DNA of 5,078 nucleotides from Sediminibacterium ginsengisoli (GTDB lineage Bacteria; Bacteroidota; Bacteroidia; Chitinophagales; Chitinophagaceae): positions 1 to 5,078 of the forward strand of contig CALPLN020000134.1 in assembly GCA_943324415.2 (NCBI GenBank), given 5' to 3'. Of this stretch, positions 1-5,078 are shown one piece after another. The notes under the pieces were generated by a model that was not told the DNA's origin, did no database searches, and saw only the letters and a list, made by a program, of their open reading frames with translations. The number at the start of each line of letters is the position of its first letter. Within the stretch, counting starts at the first letter, position 1. A program made the position numbers and the translations under genes.

Positions 1-691
1 AGTTTGTTTCGCTCACTTGAGTAATACCTGCTGGCTTATTCAAAATTTTGACTTCAGTTTCAATGACTTTGATTGTATCAGCAAGCACCTTGTTTACGGG
101 CGTATCAGCAAGCACCTTGTTTACGGGCGCATCAGAAGGTGTCTTAACACCTTCTTCTTCCTCATCAATTTCATTAGCAAGCTCTGGAAAATTATACTGC
201 GCTAATTCGTAATCGTCAATAATTTTCAATAATTTTTTTGGATAGTCAGATGCTGTCGCATATCCTGCTTTTTTTAGTCCATAAGCCCATGCCGTATCAT
301 CAACTGGATCTAGTAAAAAAAGTGCTACATAGTTTGGACGATTCTTTAAAAAATTAGAGTGGTCTTTAAAGGACAATTCAGCTGCGTCATAAGCTCTAAA
401 ACATTCTTGTTTTGCATCGTCATCTTGATAGGCTTTGGCACCCGTCCAATCAGATTTACATTTGATACCAAAGTGGTTGTTATGATTTTTAGCAAGATTA
501 CTTTCTCCGCTATTGGATTCAACAATTGCCTGTGCAAGGGTGATCGAAGCAGGCACGCCAGTTCGTTTCATTTCCTTCATAGCAATAGCTTTATATTGCG
601 CTATGTAATCAAGCGTAGTTTTATTGTTTTGTGCCCAAACACTATGCACCGACATCCATAAAATAAAAGTTAAGAGTAGATGTTGTTTCAT
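1..691 (-). CDS. Secreted glucosaminidase-domain peptidoglycan hydrolase (partial, 3' end outside window)
   Basis: The reading frame starts with ATG at 689-691 and stays open for 230 codons to the left edge, so the C-terminus is missing. Residues 1-20 form a signal peptide (Lys3, hydrophobic core, SVWA|Q cleavage), so the protein acts in the periplasm or outside the cell. Residues about 27-168 match the FlgJ-like/endo-beta-N-acetylglucosaminidase family (Pfam Glucosaminidase), which cleaves glycan strands of peptidoglycan. The core is LAQAIVESNSGESNLA, with Glu58 the likely catalytic acid, followed by NNHFGIKC (71-78), ECFRAY (96-101), a KDHSNFL segment and GLKKAGYAT (138-146). Cys78 and Cys97 could form a disulfide. 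After the domain comes an acidic stretch (EEEE, 177-180) and a linker with a 9-residue tandem repeat. Bacteroidota relatives often carry LysM repeats further on, but none is visible here. It follows the methyltransferase gene by one base. Family assignment is strong; the biological role (cell separation or wall turnover) is inferred. Confidence 0.9.
   Translation of the reverse strand, partial: MKQHLLLTFILWMSVHSVWAQNNKTTLDYIAQYKAIAMKEMKRTGVPASITLAQAIVESNSGESNLAKNHNNHFGIKCKSDWTGAKAYQDDDAKQECFRAYDAAELSFKDHSNFLKNRPNYVALFLLDPVDDTAWAYGLKKAGYATASDYPKKLLKIIDDYELAQYNFPELANEIDEEEEGVKTPSDAPVNKVLADTPVNKVLADTIKVIETEVKILNKPAGITQVSETN
75..128 (-). repeat. Perfect 27-bp tandem duplication inside the glucosaminidase linker
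   Basis: Positions 75-101 and 102-128 are identical over 27 bp. A degenerate third start (129-135, one mismatch in seven) follows. Because 27 is a multiple of three, the duplication is in frame and encodes PVNKVLADT twice (residues 189-197 and 198-206). The copies show no silent differences, which suggests a recent duplication by slippage or unequal recombination. It lies in the presumed flexible linker after the catalytic domain. Confidence 0.95.
134..155 (-). repeat. 9-bp perfect inverted repeat with 4-nt loop, within coding sequence
   Basis: Bases 134-142 (agaaggtgt) are the exact reverse complement of 147-155 (acaccttct), with ctta between them. In the minus-strand mRNA this could fold into a 9-bp stem with a UAAG loop, immediately 5' of the 27-bp tandem repeat. 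It is not followed by a U-tract in the mRNA and lies inside an open frame, so I do not call it a terminator. Confidence 0.75.
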
Positions 692-692
692 A

Positions 693-1331
693 TTATTTTT
701 TTCTAATTAGGGTTAAGCCGTCACGAACGGTTAACATAATTTTTTCAATGCCTGTATGTTGTAAAACGTATTCATTGAACGCATGTATCGCCAATGCATT
801 TTTACCAGTTATTTTTGATTCAAATACTTGCCCATGAAATAAGACATTGTCTGCAATGATCACGCCTTTATCTGAGAGCATAGGAAGTACTAAATTCACA
901 TAGTCGATGTATCCGGTTTTGTCGGCATCTATAAAAACTAAGTCCCACTGTTTTGTTAGGGTAGGTAAGATAGATTTGGCATCCCCAATATGTGATGTAA
1001 TTTGATGTCCTTTAGTACTTGCATCAAAATGGGCTCTTGCTGTTGCAGCATCTTCTGCCCTAAGCTCAATGGTATCCAGACTGCCTGTGGCATTTAAGCC
1101 CTCAGCTAAGCATAAAGTACTAAAGCCGGTAAACGTACCAATTTCTAAAATCGATTGCGGGGCTAAAACCTTACTAAAAAAGCTCAGAAAGCCTCCTTGG
1201 TTCCAGTTACTTTGTAAATGTGCATGTGGATGACTTAGATTAGTAAGCTCGTACATCGGCCTTAAATAGGGCGGCGTGGCGTCACTAAATTGCGCTACAT
1301 AGTCATTGGCAGCAGGTTGTATAAAATCCAT
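693..1331 (-). CDS. SAM-dependent O-methyltransferase, class I (catechol/caffeoyl-CoA OMT family)
   Basis: This 212-residue protein has the usual length for the Methyltransf_3 family, which transfers a methyl group from S-adenosylmethionine to a hydroxyl of a small, often catechol-like, acceptor in the cytoplasm using a divalent metal. The SAM-binding motif I is ILEIGTFTGFSTL (61-73). Glu89 in TIELR is placed to bind the SAM ribose. VFIDADKTGY (132-141) and ADN (160-162) give Asp135, Asp161 and Asn162, which match the metal ligands of the family. The natural acceptor cannot be read from the sequence. The ATG at 1329-1331 gives a full-length N-terminus; no clear Shine-Dalgarno precedes it. The gene lies 11 nt after the symporter gene and 1 nt before the glucosaminidase gene, so it is probably the middle gene of an operon. 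No frame defects are seen. Confidence 0.93.
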   Translation of the reverse strand: MDFIQPAANDYVAQFSDATPPYLRPMYELTNLSHPHAHLQSNWNQGGFLSFFSKVLAPQSILEIGTFTGFSTLCLAEGLNATGSLDTIELRAEDAATARAHFDASTKGHQITSHIGDAKSILPTLTKQWDLVFIDADKTGYIDYVNLVLPMLSDKGVIIADNVLFHGQVFESKITGKNALAIHAFNEYVLQHTGIEKIMLTVRDGLTLIRKK

Positions 1332-1342
1332 GCTGCAAATGT

Positions 1343-2821
1343 CTATTTTTTTTCGCTATTAGCGCTTGAAATGAGCCATAATCCTATAAAAGTAATCAAT
1401 CCATTGATGATCAATAGTTCTTGACCAATACGGAAATCACCAAATAATTGAGCTTGGAAATAGTCTAGAACTAAACATAGGATGGGTGCCAAGAAACAAA
1501 TTATAGGAACAAGGGTATTGTTCAAGCTTCTTTTAGTTAAAATACCAAATGCAAACAGACCTAATAGTGGTCCATAGGTATAGGATGCAATTTTCAGTAA
1601 TAAATCAATTGTGCTCTTATTGTCTATCCATTTAAATACCATGACCATGACTAAAAAGATCAACGCAAAGCTTAAATGGGTTCTTTGTCTAATTTTTTTC
1701 TGTTGCGCTTCTGACCAATCTTTATTTCTTTGTAATCCTAATATGTCAATACAGAAACTAGATGTTAAAGCGGTAATTGCACCATCTGCACTCGGGAATA
1801 AGGCAGAAATTAATGCAAGAATAAATATTATCGATAAGTAAGGAGGCATATGGTTTAAGGCCAATGTTGGAAATAAATCATCCCCAGTTGCAGTGATATT
1901 ATTTTGAGCAGCATATAAATGTAATAAGCCACCTAGGTAAAGGAATAAACTAATCGCAATTAACATGGTGAAGCCAATCGTAACCATGTTTTTTTGAGCG
2001 TCTTTTAAATTTTTAACTGATATATTTTTTTGCATCATTTCTTGATCTAGGCCAGTCATTGTTAAGGTAACAAATGCGCCACCAATAATCTGTTTTAAGA
2101 AAAAGGATTTACTATTCACGTCGGTACTAAATACATCTGCTAAATGCATGGAAGGATTCCCGGCTAAAGCTTGATTTTGCATTGCAGTCAATCCTTGAAT
2201 CACAGATAAGTCGAGTTTAGACAAAATGTAGATACTACAAATAATTAAACCCATTAACATACCAGATGTTTGTAAAGTATCGGTCCATACAATTGTTTTA
2301 ACACCTCCTTCGTAAGTGTATAATAAGATCATCACTAAAATAACTAAGGTAGTTGCCCAAAAAGGAACGTGTAAATTATCAAGAATAAAGAATTGTAAAA
2401 TTTTAACAACTAAATACAATCTAGCTGTTGCGCCAAGTGTTCTTGAAAGGATAAAAAAGGAAGCCCCAGTCTTATATGCACTGAATCCCAATCTACCTTC
2501 TAGATAATTATAAATAGAGGTAAGATTTAATTTATAATAAATTGGCAGCAATACATAGGCGATCGCTAGATAGCCAATTAAGTAACCTAATGTAATTTGT
2601 AAATAATGAAATGCATCTTTTCCTACAGCCCCAGGTACACTCACAAAAGTTACACCACTTAAAGAAGTTCCAATCATTCCAAAAGCAACCAGCATCCAAT
2701 TGCTATTTTTATTACCTATGAAAAAGGACATATTATTGCTGTTCTTGCCAGTGATTTTAGCTACACCTAACAATACTAAAAAGTAAAGAATCACGAAGAT
2801 GAAAAGGGTCGTTGCACTCAT
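1343..2821 (-). CDS. Sodium:solute symporter (SSF/SSS family), substrate unknown
   Basis: This 492-residue integral inner-membrane protein has about 13 hydrophobic segments (roughly residues 4-22, 43-64, 73-95, 118-140, 151-169, 185-203, 242-262, 280-301, 326-348, 382-398, 405-428, 434-452 and 466-486), the usual number for the SSF family, which couples Na+ entry to solute uptake. Family signatures are the first-helix region MIGTSLSGVTFVS (49-61), EGGVKTIVWTDTLQ (171-184) and SADGAITALTSSF (344-356), which aligns with the Na2-site helix of PutP/vSGLT. At the position of the usual MST triplet this protein has Phe342-Pro343-Ser344. The substrate could be a sugar, sialic acid, amino acid or other small solute; the sequence does not decide. 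The ATG at 2819-2821 is the first in-frame start that fits the first membrane helix. It is the first gene of a likely three-gene operon and is transcribed divergently from the LOG gene. The frame ends in SEKK followed by TAG. Confidence 0.92.
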   Translation of the reverse strand: MSATTLFIFVILYFLVLLGVAKITGKNSNNMSFFIGNKNSNWMLVAFGMIGTSLSGVTFVSVPGAVGKDAFHYLQITLGYLIGYLAIAYVLLPIYYKLNLTSIYNYLEGRLGFSAYKTGASFFILSRTLGATARLYLVVKILQFFILDNLHVPFWATTLVILVMILLYTYEGGVKTIVWTDTLQTSGMLMGLIICSIYILSKLDLSVIQGLTAMQNQALAGNPSMHLADVFSTDVNSKSFFLKQIIGGAFVTLTMTGLDQEMMQKNISVKNLKDAQKNMVTIGFTMLIAISLFLYLGGLLHLYAAQNNITATGDDLFPTLALNHMPPYLSIIFILALISALFPSADGAITALTSSFCIDILGLQRNKDWSEAQQKKIRQRTHLSFALIFLVMVMVFKWIDNKSTIDLLLKIASYTYGPLLGLFAFGILTKRSLNNTLVPIICFLAPILCLVLDYFQAQLFGDFRIGQELLIINGLITFIGLWLISSANSEKK

Positions 2822-2912
2822 AGTTTAGTTTTTGTCATTTTGATGTGGCAAAGTAGTGAGAATCTTTGACTTTTTTGATTAGTTTGTTTGGGATCTTAAT
2901 TAATTATAACCT
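2822..2912. promoter_or_regulatory. Divergent intergenic region between symporter and LOG genes
   Basis: These 91 bp are the only real non-coding stretch in the window and must hold the promoters of both divergent genes if neither is read from further upstream. The sequence is AT-rich, including an 8-bp palindrome ttaattaa at 2896-2903. On the minus strand the nearest match to the Bacteroidota -7 element is TACTTTG (2849-2855), one base short of TAnnTTTG and without an obvious -33 TTTG, so the symporter promoter remains uncertain. No strong Shine-Dalgarno is seen before either start, as is common in Bacteroidota. No operator-like long inverted repeat or riboswitch was recognised. Confidence 0.6.
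2839..2868 (+). promoter_or_regulatory. Candidate Bacteroidota-type promoter for the LOG gene
   Basis: TTTG at 2839-2842 and AATCTTTG at 2861-2868 are separated by 18 bp. The known Bacteroidota sigma-factor consensus is TTTG near -33 and TAnnTTTG near -7. The second box matches five of its six fixed positions (A in place of the first T). Transcription would start near 2873-2876, giving a leader of about 40 nt before the ATG at 2913. This is a visual match only. A second weaker box, TTAGTTTG at 2879-2886, has no suitably spaced partner. Confidence 0.3.
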
Positions 2913-3464
2913 ATGAAAATACAATCCGTTACCGTTTTTTGTGGCTCCAAATCAGGGAACCAAGTTGGCTTTACCAATCAAGCAATTGAATTAGGGCACG
3001 CATTTGGAGAAAACGGAATCCAATTGGTTTATGGGGGCGGTGGAAAAGGGATCATGGGCGCAATTGCGAACGCCGTTTTGGCTAAAAATGGAAAGGTGAT
3101 AGGCATCATCCCTAAATTATTATTAGAATGGGAGGCGCAGCATGTAGGATTGACAGAGTTAATTGTTACCGAAACGATGCATGATCGTAAAAAAATATTA
3201 TATGACAAGGCGGATGTAGCAGTTATCTTACCTGGAGGGATGGGGACTATGGATGAATTATTCGAAATGCTCACTTGGAACAATTTAAATATCCATCAAA
3301 AGAAAGTGATTATTTTAAATTGGGAAGGGTTTTACACGCCATTGATTGCCTTGATGGATCACATGCATGCAGAAGGATTCATGTATGATGATTGGAGAAA
3401 TAGAATCACCGTTGCAAAGGATGCGCAAGAAGTGATGCAAACAATTAATGCTTGGAGCGAATAG
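2913..3464 (+). CDS. LOG-family nucleoside 5'-monophosphate phosphoribohydrolase (TIGR00730 type)
   Basis: This 183-residue cytoplasmic Rossmann-fold protein belongs to the 'lysine decarboxylase-like' LOG family. The name lysine decarboxylase is historical and wrong: characterised members hydrolyse the N-glycosidic bond of cytokinin riboside monophosphates or AMP-like nucleotides, releasing base and ribose 5-phosphate. Signatures visible are VFCGSKSG near the N-terminus (8-15), VYGGGGKGIMGAIA (39-52), MHDRKK (89-94, with the conserved Arg92 and Lys93) and PGGMGTMDE (107-115), the PGGxGTxxE motif with Glu115 as the expected catalytic residue. Length is typical of the short (type I) group. The ATG at 2913 starts directly at the first beta strand (KIQSVTVFCGS), which supports this start. 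The gene stands alone on the plus strand and its last 20 bp overlap the 3' end of the convergent barrel gene. Activity on AMP or cytokinin nucleotides is inferred from family; the physiological substrate in bacteria without plant hosts is unclear. Confidence 0.95.
   Translation: MKIQSVTVFCGSKSGNQVGFTNQAIELGHAFGENGIQLVYGGGGKGIMGAIANAVLAKNGKVIGIIPKLLLEWEAQHVGLTELIVTETMHDRKKILYDKADVAVILPGGMGTMDELFEMLTWNNLNIHQKKVIILNWEGFYTPLIALMDHMHAEGFMYDDWRNRITVAKDAQEVMQTINAWSE
3445..3464. other. 20-bp convergent overlap of LOG and barrel-protein genes
   Basis: The LOG stop codon TAG lies at 3462-3464 on the plus strand, and the barrel-protein stop codon TAA lies at 3445-3447 on the minus strand. The last six LOG codons with its stop therefore share bases with the end of the barrel gene. 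No intergenic space exists for a conventional terminator; any transcription end of either gene must lie inside the other coding region. Confidence 0.95.
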
Positions 3465-4059
3465 GGAAAGCAAAACCAGCTCTAATAATTGGATCTGCTC
3501 TATTAAAGCCATCTCTGTAGGGAGAATTTGGATTTTTAAATAAATCAATCATCACACTAAAATAGGTCATGCCATTTTCAGATCTACTTCCATAACCAAT
3601 TCCGGCTAACAGACTCTCTGCGCCAAAACTAATTTTTCTCGAAGCGCCGGCATTGACGCCTTCTGTGCCTCTGTCTTTGAATCTACTCCAAGTCCAATTG
3701 TATTCTGGTTGAATTTGAAAAAAGAAACGATCTGCTGGCCAGATTCTGACAAAACCACCTGAACCCAATTGGAAACTTCTAGTAGAAGTACCAGATACCC
3801 CATTGCTAATAGTTGGATTATAAGATTGGTAGAATAGGTTAGTGGCAGCTCCTATATCAACATAGTCATTGATACGCTTAGAAATTTCCGGGTTGATGCC
3901 AAATTGAAATGAGCCTGCGCCTCCACCAATCACGAGATTGCCACCAATAAAAAGAGGCTTAACATTGAGTGATGGGACTGTTTTTACCACTTCTTGTGCA
4001 TGCAGGAATGGAACAATACCCATGATTAAAAGACAAATAAGTAGCGTTTTCTTTTGCAT
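3445..4059 (-). CDS. Putative outer-membrane beta-barrel protein
   Basis: The 204-residue product starts with a signal peptide (Lys3-Lys4, hydrophobic core, FLHA|Q cleavage after Ala21; no lipobox Cys). The mature part of about 183 residues shows alternating polar and hydrophobic/aromatic residues, for example FIGGNLVIGGGAGSFQFG (37-54), FQLGSGGFVRIW (96-107), RFFFQIQPEYNWTW (111-124), ISFGAESLLAGIGYG (143-157) and MTYFSVMIDLF (164-174). This is consistent with a small barrel of about eight strands in the outer membrane. The end pattern NPNSPYRD ... PIIRAGFAFPI resembles small outer-membrane proteins of Bacteroidota as I recall them. A terminal aromatic residue typical of many barrels is absent: four residues (RSKH) follow the last strand. 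The ATG at 4057-4059 overlaps the stop of the upstream FAD oxidase gene (TAATG), and the 3' end overlaps the convergent LOG gene. No specific function can be assigned; the barrel call rests on pattern only. Confidence 0.7.
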   Translation of the reverse strand: MQKKTLLICLLIMGIVPFLHAQEVVKTVPSLNVKPLFIGGNLVIGGGAGSFQFGINPEISKRINDYVDIGAATNLFYQSYNPTISNGVSGTSTRSFQLGSGGFVRIWPADRFFFQIQPEYNWTWSRFKDRGTEGVNAGASRKISFGAESLLAGIGYGSRSENGMTYFSVMIDLFKNPNSPYRDGFNRADPIIRAGFAFPIRSKH

Positions 4060-4061
4060 TA
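4057..4061 (-). other. TAATG stop/start junction (translational coupling)
   Basis: On the minus strand the FAD oxidase stop TAA (4061-4059) and the barrel-protein start ATG (4059-4057) share one base. Such junctions usually allow ribosomes finishing the first gene to start the second. This supports both the chosen start of the barrel gene and co-transcription of the pair. Confidence 0.8.
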
Positions 4062-5078
4062 GGATAGATCAAATATTTTACCTGCGTTCAATATGTTGTT
4101 TGGATCGAAAGTTTTTTTGATCCCTCGCATGATCTCTAAAGAAGCATGATTGAATACAACAGTCATGTATGGTTTTTGAATTAAGCCAATTCCGTGCTCA
4201 CCGCTAATGGTACCGCCTAAGCTGTGTACTAGCACAAATAACTCTTTTAAAATAGTGGTCATCTCTTCACTGCCATGACTATTTTTAATAGTAGGGTGGT
4301 TGATTCTAATATGCAAATTGCCATCTCCAGCATGTCCATAACAAACTACTTTAAATCCATTTTGCGCTCCTAATGCTTTGGCTCCTTTTATTAATTTAGG
4401 CAGTTCGGCTCTTGGCACGACCGTATCTTCCTCAATTGTATAACCCGCCATCACCGCTGCTTCATTTGCTTTGCGTCGTATTTTCCAAAGTTCATTTTTT
4501 TGTTGGGCATCATCAGCGAAAAATAATTCTCCAGCTTCAAATTGGGAAAGCACTTCCGAAATTGCTTCCATTTCACCCATCAACACGTCCATATTATTTC
4601 CATCTACCTCAATAATTAAATGTGCAGCTAAACCTTCTGTTAGTGGTATTGCAGTACTATCTAATATTTTTGAGGCGAGTGTAATAGCATCAATTTCCAT
4701 TAATTCCATGGCACTTGGCGTAATGCCAGCTCTGAAAATCGCACTCACTGCTTCACTTGCTTTTTCTAAACTATTAAATGGAGCTAGCATTAATAAATCA
4801 AACTTAGGATGTGGGATTAATCTAAGTACAATTTTGGTAACAATACCAAGCGTACCTTCACTACCCACCATAAGTTGAGTGATATTATAACCAGTTGCAT
4901 TTTTTAAAATATTCGAACCTGTCCAAATGATTTCACCATTTGGAAGTACCACTTCTAAGTTCAACACATAATCCTTAACCACGCCATATTTAACCGCCTT
5001 AGGGCCGCCTGAATTTTCTGAAACATTTCCACCAATAAAACAACTGCCTTTGCTTGCGGGGTCGGGAGGATAGAACAG
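4059..5078 (-). CDS. FAD-linked 2-hydroxyacid oxidase/dehydrogenase, GlcD-like (partial, 5' end outside window)
   Basis: The frame is open from the right edge to TAA at 4059-4061, giving 339 C-terminal residues; roughly 120-130 N-terminal residues are expected to be missing. An in-frame GTG at 4980-4982 is not the start, because conserved sequence continues upstream of it. Fragment residues 1-90 are the end of the PCMH-type FAD-binding domain (FYPPDPASKG, IGGNVSENSGGPKAVKYG, GSEGTLGIVTKI). Residues about 95-337 are the FAD-oxidase C domain, with EEDTVVPRAELP (216-227), HAGDGNLH (249-256, probable metal-binding histidines), SGEHGIG (292-298) and the closing FDPNNILNAGKIF. The family (GlcD, D-lactate dehydrogenase, D-2-hydroxyglutarate dehydrogenase) oxidises D-2-hydroxyacids with FAD and passes electrons on. 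The protein ends after the C domain, so it is not the long form fused to an iron-sulfur domain. Which hydroxyacid is used cannot be decided. It is probably the first gene seen of an operon with the barrel protein. Confidence 0.92.
   Translation of the reverse strand: MFYPPDPASKGSCFIGGNVSENSGGPKAVKYGVVKDYVLNLEVVLPNGEIIWTGSNILKNATGYNITQLMVGSEGTLGIVTKIVLRLIPHPKFDLLMLAPFNSLEKASEAVSAIFRAGITPSAMELMEIDAITLASKILDSTAIPLTEGLAAHLIIEVDGNNMDVLMGEMEAISEVLSQFEAGELFFADDAQQKNELWKIRRKANEAAVMAGYTIEEDTVVPRAELPKLIKGAKALGAQNGFKVVCYGHAGDGNLHIRINHPTIKNSHGSEEMTTILKELFVLVHSLGGTISGEHGIGLIQKPYMTVVFNHASLEIMRGIKKTFDPNNILNAGKIFDLS

Noticed and set aside
75..135. Repeats as a CRISPR array
   Set aside because: The copies are directly adjacent without spacers, keep the reading frame, and lie within a coding sequence.
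359..661. Plus-strand open frame of 100 codons opposite the glucosaminidase gene
   Set aside because: The minus-strand frame encodes a signal peptide and a complete glucosaminidase core here, so the opposite frame is incidental.
1346..1364. T8 tract (1346-1353) beside a short inverted repeat (cgct-att-agcg) as a terminator
   Set aside because: The stem is only 4 bp. The order is wrong on the plus strand (T-tract before the hairpin), and on the minus strand the hairpin is followed by A, not U. It also lies at the 3' end of the symporter coding sequence, 11 nt before the next gene in the same run.
2896..2903. ttaattaa palindrome as an operator
   Set aside because: It is a short AT-only palindrome in an AT-rich intergenic region, common by chance, with no second copy or regulator gene nearby.
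4471..4878. Plus-strand open frame of 135 codons antisense to the FAD oxidase gene
   Set aside because: It lies wholly opposite a strongly conserved coding region, is rich in Ser/Ile with no recognisable motif, and has no start context or promoter. It is a shadow of the real gene.
4980..4982. GTG as the start of the FAD oxidase
   Set aside because: The frame continues upstream to the window edge with conserved FAD-domain sequence (FYPPDPASKG, GGNVSENSGG), so the gene is cut by the window, not started at this GTG.

Overview
The window looks like ordinary chromosomal DNA from an AT-rich member of the Bacteroidota, most likely a Chitinophagaceae-type organism (inference from protein style). Pointers are the glucosaminidase with the Bacteroidota-style 'FGIKC ... 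ECF' core, a Bacteroidota-type sodium:solute symporter, a small outer-membrane beta-barrel protein ending in the NPNSPYRD / PIIRAGF pattern, and weak or absent Shine-Dalgarno sequences. I see no mobile element, phage, CRISPR array, rRNA or tRNA.

Layout from left to right. Positions 1-2821 hold a minus-strand gene run, read right to left: a sodium:solute symporter (1343-2821), an O-methyltransferase (693-1331) and a secreted glucosaminidase cut by the left edge (1-691). The gaps are 11 nt and 1 nt, so the three are probably co-transcribed. A 91-bp divergent intergenic region (2822-2912) separates this run from a plus-strand LOG-family phosphoribohydrolase (2913-3464). That gene converges on, and overlaps by 20 bp, a minus-strand outer-membrane beta-barrel protein (3445-4059). 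The start codon of the barrel gene overlaps by one base the stop codon of a GlcD-like FAD-linked oxidase (4059-5078, 5' end outside the window).

How the genes might work together: the right-hand pair (flavin-dependent 2-hydroxyacid dehydrogenase plus outer-membrane protein) is arranged for coupled translation, but no shared pathway can be read from the sequence. The left-hand trio mixes a transporter, a small-molecule methyltransferase and a peptidoglycan hydrolase; it may be one transcription unit without being one pathway. The LOG protein is a stand-alone nucleotide hydrolase.

Nothing here is convincingly a new biological system. The most interesting points are fine structure: a perfect 27-bp in-frame tandem duplication with a neighbouring 9-bp hairpin in the glucosaminidase linker, the convergent gene overlap with no room for a terminator between the coding regions, the TAATG junction, and a six-codon upstream frame that overlaps the symporter start. 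Coding density is very high; the only non-coding stretch longer than a few bases is 2822-2912.
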